Source: Armigeres subalbatus
Taxonomy: Eukaryota; Arthropoda; Insecta; Diptera; Culicidae
Assembly (NCBI RefSeq): GCF_024139115.2
Contig: NW_026943130.1
Coordinates: 372,001 to 436,000, forward strand
Reading direction: 5' to 3'
DNA length: 64,000 nt
Shown here: positions 60,740 through 64,000 of the stretch, piece after piece
Layout: the number at the start of each line of letters is the position of its first letter
Position numbering within the stretch: the stretch's first letter is position 1
The notes under the pieces: model-generated
Seen by the model: the letters and a program-made list of their open reading frames with translations, nothing else
Databases searched by the model: none
Told to the model about the DNA's origin: nothing
Translations under genes and position numbers: made by a program

Positions 60740-61495
60740 GACCACAGATCAAACTCCTCAGTGCGGCCTGCCAGGTGTGAGCCTTGTGACCTTCTGCTCC
60801 ACACCTCCGGCTAAGCCGACGCCGATTATATGTATTATGACCGTAATCGAAGCACTTGAAGCAGGCTTGAGGTTGCTGGTTTGTGCTCGCCGAGCATACC
60901 GATCAACACACCTTCAGCTTGGCGCTATCCAGTACCTTCTTGGCGTCAGCCAGATGTACCTGTTATGCTGCAACCTGCGTTCCATATAACCTTTCTGCTA
61001 CCGAATCGCGGTATTCTTCCGCGCAGCATTCCGCATCAGGACGAGGATCATCTCGCCCTTCTACGTTCTACGGATGCATTGGACATCATCCCCTAGGACA
61101 GTGAGCTTTTTATCGCCCCACAAAGCGTTCAGAACGTCAGCATAGCTCTCACCATGAGCTTTAACGATAATTGCTTCGCCTCTGTCCTTCCTGCCATGAC
61201 CATTGGAAGGTGTGCCCTTTCCTCTACGGGCACTACCCTTCTTAGCCAAAGGCGTCTCGCCTCCTCTGTCGCTTTTCGCTCCTTCTTCGCCTTTTTGAAG
61301 TTCACTACTTCCCTCCAGGACAGGCCTTCCTCCCGGTGAACTTCGGTAGCCCTCGTAGAAGGAGGAACGGGTTTTCGTCATTCCTTACGGTCGGCAACCT
61401 ACTCAACCTTCTCCCGACGGATCTTAGTAGGCTTCCTATTGTGCAATACCGACTTGGCGCTAGCTCCCTTAAGGTCGGTTGCCCTTTAAACATAA
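60740..61495 (-). pseudogene. R1-like retrotransposon gag (ORF1) remnant
   Basis: The minus frame at 61381-61061 is charged and low-complexity, then reads SYADVLNALWGD and DDVQCIRRT, the conserved mid-region of R1-type gag proteins. After frameshifts, zinc knuckles appear at 60863-60837 (CFKCFDYGH) and about 60810-60766 (RRCGAEGHKAHTW). The last Cys is replaced and several stops intervene, so it is dead. No RT follows on this strand, so only the gag end was kept. Confidence 0.8.
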
Positions 61496-62036
61496 ACAGG
61501 AAAATAATAAAAAATCACAGAAGAATGTCCAAATTTCATTTACAAGTTGAAGAAATCTTTTACTGATCTTCATATTTTGCAGTATCTAGATTTAAAAAAA
61601 AACCTTCCGGTTCAATCAAAGTAAATTTCCTATTTTCGAGTAGGCCACATGGTAATTATTTACATTTTTTTCTGAAAAACTCCGATGTGAATATGTACAT
61701 TATGTGGAAGAATTTGATTTAAAAACATGTATTGGAGGTAACCACTTTTTTTTCGATGGGACTCGAACCAATGATCCTCAGTACGCTAGTCAGTCAATGG
61801 AGTCAATGTTGGTCAAACTGCTTGTGTACGCTGTATTATAGTAAGCGTGTTTTTCGAAGTTTTTCAGAACATTGTATATTAAAATGTGTTTTAATTTAAT
61901 CACAGTCACTTCGGTCTAGTGTGTGGAAAATACGCTTAGAGCAAAGTCAAAAAAGGAAAGTAGAATCACGAAAAAAAATCCACAGCGAGATATGGGATGC
62001 AGATCTCAAAATAATTTTAAAAATCTCAAAATGATA
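61496..62036. other. No recognisable gene; one weak tRNA-like box
   Basis: On the minus strand GGTTCGAGTCCC (61769-61758) fits the Pol III B box and is followed by ATCG and an A run; a matching A box is not clear. Probably a SINE end. The remainder is AT-rich. Confidence 0.4.
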
Positions 62037-62038
62037 TA

Positions 62039-62229
62039 GGGGAAAAGACGGCTTTGGCAGGTTTTTTTCTATTATTGGCAGGAGGGTTTTTGTCGACCAA
62101 ATGTTATGAAATTTGGCCACAATATTCTTTGATATGCAAAGAATATTTAGGCCAAATTTGAGCATAATCAATCATAAAAAACCCCCCTGACAATAATAGA
62201 ACAAAACCTGCTAAAGCCGTCATTCCCCC
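62039..62229. mobile_element. TA-flanked MITE with GGGGGAAAGACGGC ends, copy 2
   Basis: 191 bp, ends GGGGAAAAGACGGCTTTGGC and inverse GCTAAAGCCGTCATTCCCCC, flanked by TA at 62037-62038 and 62230-62231. Matches copy 1 at 22527-22718 along its length. Confidence 0.92.
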
Positions 62230-62239
62230 TACATATATT

Positions 62240-62600
62240 TGAAAATGATTTGGAGCACGAGGAGAGATTTTTGATTATTTACATTGCAAACAATGCATTG
62301 TATTTTTTTTTGTGTCTTTATTAAAGCTTACTTTCAGCCCGAGGCTGGCTCGTCTCCGACAATGCATTGTACATATATATATTTGATTGTTACTAATAAT
62401 ATTTTTTTCTCGAATTGATTCTGGAAAAGGTACTATTTTTGTTGTTTATTGAATTTTTAATCTCGTGTAAAAAATCATTTTGAAAAAAAAATCTACTCGT
62501 AATTATTATATTTTTTTTAATTCCATTGGCCTTGCCGTGTAAATTTTTGTGATTCTACTTTTTCTCCGAAGAGCATTCATCCGGTTTAGAGGCCGCTGAC
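62240..62600 (+). repeat. Paralogue of the 20960-22200 locus, without the palindrome
   Basis: Shares AAGGTACT..TTT, TATTGAATTT.TAATC.CGT, AATTCCAT, CCGTGTAAATTT and TCTACTTTTTCTC-like blocks in the same order and orientation as 20960-21170 plus 22126-22200. The 955-bp palindrome lies between AATTCCAT and CCTTACCGTG there and is absent here. Confidence 0.7.
62303..62358 (-). mobile_element. 56-bp poly(A)-tailed insert with 13-bp target duplication
   Basis: Flanked by perfect ACAATGCATTGTA at 62290-62302 and 62359-62371. On the minus strand it reads CGGAGACGAGCCAGCCTCGG, GCTGAAAGTAAGCTTTAATA and AAGACAC followed by an A run. Retroposition of an extremely short 3' fragment is the simplest reading. 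The paralogue near 20990 has no such insert. Confidence 0.8.
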
Positions 62601-63090
62601 ATTTTTTAGCATCACGCTGCCACCAATATTATTTCGTCGCGCTGCCGTGTCACGCCGCTGAGCTACGATTTCCCACGCTGCAGCACGCTGATTCAAATTT
62701 GCAGGAGTTCGTAGAATTTCCTGATTGATAGCCCCAAAACATCCAGTTCATTTCTGGTTCATGTTTCAAAATCTTCCCGTAAGAGTTAAACCAAATAATT
62801 TTCCGTTGAAATCCGCAGAGTTTTTTTTTCCAAATTCTAAAAACATTCCCGTTGAAATCCCGAAAAAAATTGTAAAAATTTGGAAGAGTTCTCCGCGGAA
62901 ATTCTGGAGATTTGTTTTTTTTTAACTTTTTTAGTGTGTTTTTTAAATCTTAAAATCAAGTTCAACGCCGATTCCGGAAATTGTTCAAGTAAATTCCAAA
63001 GAATTCTCCACGAAAATAAAAAAAAATCGAATCGCTTCTTGTGGAAACTCTTAAAGAATTTCTCGACGAAATAAAATTCTTAAATAGAGA
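62601..63090. other. No recognisable gene
   Basis: AT-rich with a short GC-richer stretch at 62590-62700. Nothing recognised. Confidence 0.5.
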
Positions 63091-63342
63091 AGGGCCGTTT
63101 CGTCAAAAGCCATTTGGCTGAATGCCAGAAGGTCGGAAGTTGTTAGGTCGAACATATTCGATAAGTCGAACAAAACATTAGTCCGAAAGTCATTTTGCCT
63201 AAATTTCATTTGGATGAAATGTACATACGGCCGGAAGTGTTGTTTGTCTAAACTGTAGATTTTACTAAAAAATTCATTTGTCCGAATAGATCAAACAGGT
63301 CGACATTTTTGGCCATATGACCCGTTTGGCAATTGCATTTTC
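63091..63342. mobile_element. Shrunken copy of the 17-bp-repeat palindrome
   Basis: Begins GAAGGGCCGTTTCG and AAAGCCATTTGGCTGAATGC, matching the left end of the 21171 palindrome with about 16 bases missing. The middle has diverged units (GTTAGGTCGAACA, AGTCCGAAAGTCATTTTGCC). The right part, TTGGCCATATGACCCGTTTG, may be the remains of the inverse arm. It directly abuts the 22-bp satellite. Confidence 0.6.
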
Positions 63343-64000
63343 ATTCCTATCGGAATTCAGACGGTATTCCGGCAGCAATTCCTCCGAAATCCGAAAAAAA
63401 ATCTTCAACTTCAGATAAATTTCAGTCAGAATTCGGATGAATTCTTGTCGAAATGGGAATAAATTCTTGTCGAAATTCCTCTCAAAATCCGAATTAATTC
63501 CTCTCGGGATTCGAATGAATTCCTTTCGGCAGTCAGAAAAATTTCTGTGGGAATTCGGAAGAATTCCTGTGGGAATTCATGTCAGAATTCGGATGAATTC
63601 CTATCGGAATTCGGATGAATTCCTATCGGAATTCGGATGAATTCCTATCGGGATTCGAATAAATTCCTGTCGCAATTTGGATAAATTCCTGTCGGAATTA
63701 GGATGAATTCCTGTCGGAATTAGGATGAATTCCTGTCGTGATTCGGATGAATTCCTTTCGCCAGTCGGATGAATTCCTTCCGGAAGTCGGATAAATTTAT
63801 GTAGAAATTTGGAAGAACTGCTATGGGAATTCGAATGAATTCCTATCGGAATTCGGATGAATTCCTGTCGGAATTCGGATGAATTCCTGTCGGAATTCGG
63901 ATGAATTCCTGTCGGAATTCGGATGAATTCCTGTCGGAATTCGGATGAATTTCTGTTCGAATTCGGATGAATTCCTGTCCGAATTCGGATGAATTCCTGT
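63343..64000. repeat. 22-bp EcoRI-rich satellite array, locus 2 (continues past the window)
   Basis: Same consensus and orientation as 38171-42426. The first 450 bases are diverged by substitution; the last 150 are nearly perfect units, so the array is becoming more homogeneous toward its unseen interior. Confidence 0.95.

Noticed and set aside
61154..61566. Plus-strand frames of 61 and 76 codons
   Set aside because: Antisense to the R1-like gag remnant.

Overview
The window is nuclear DNA from a mosquito, most likely genus Aedes. The evidence is three copies of a tRNA-derived SINE of the Feilai type, Jockey-, R1- and RTE-like retrotransposon remnants, many short MITEs, tiny introns (64 and 69 bp) in the one clear gene, and heavy interspersed-repeat content. 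Two gaps of exactly 25 N and many one-base deletions inside homopolymers point to a long-read assembly that was not fully polished.

One gene is complete and convincing: an ADP/ATP carrier (adenine nucleotide translocase) on the minus strand at 6603-7638, with three coding exons and 300 residues. A second, unrecognised minus-strand gene is proposed from three splice-bounded exons: 43086-42910, 37464-36970 and 36324 to about 35969. If the model is right, its large intron holds a 4.2 kb array of a 22-bp, EcoRI-rich satellite.

Most of the rest is transposons, often nested. 1-1107: endonuclease/RT remnant. 4770-5345: endonuclease remnant split by a TA-flanked MITE. 8725-10190 (minus): RTE-like remnant. 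10440-15048 (plus): nearly full-length Jockey-clade element (Juan/JAM-like) broken by at least three MITEs, one with exact TTAA flanks. 24866-26205 (minus): RTE-like element carrying a Feilai SINE with a 13-bp target duplication. 46178-50653: TA-flanked element with very long inverted ends, containing a 5'-truncated RT element. 54350-57110 (minus): another RT element carrying a MITE. 60740-61495 (minus): R1-like gag remnant with zinc knuckles.

Satellites: a 24-bp array at 31886-33372 and again at 57845-58900; a hexamer (AAAGAT) array at 33373-34720; a 22-bp array at 38171-42426 and again from 63343 to the window end; an older array of about 30 bp at 16140-16960.

The most unusual structure is a 955-bp palindrome at 21171-22125. 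Its arms are tandem copies of a 17-bp unit (GGGTCATTTGGCCGAAA), inverted about a centre made of a different repeat. A paralogous locus at 62390-62590 lacks it and gives an empty site, so the whole palindrome appears to have moved as one unit. A related 17-bp unit (about GGACAAAAGGTCGAAAG) forms the opposed arms of a 2.4 kb structure at 51357-53785 and a lone arm at 34735-34905, suggesting a family of mobile palindromes with tandem-repeat arms.
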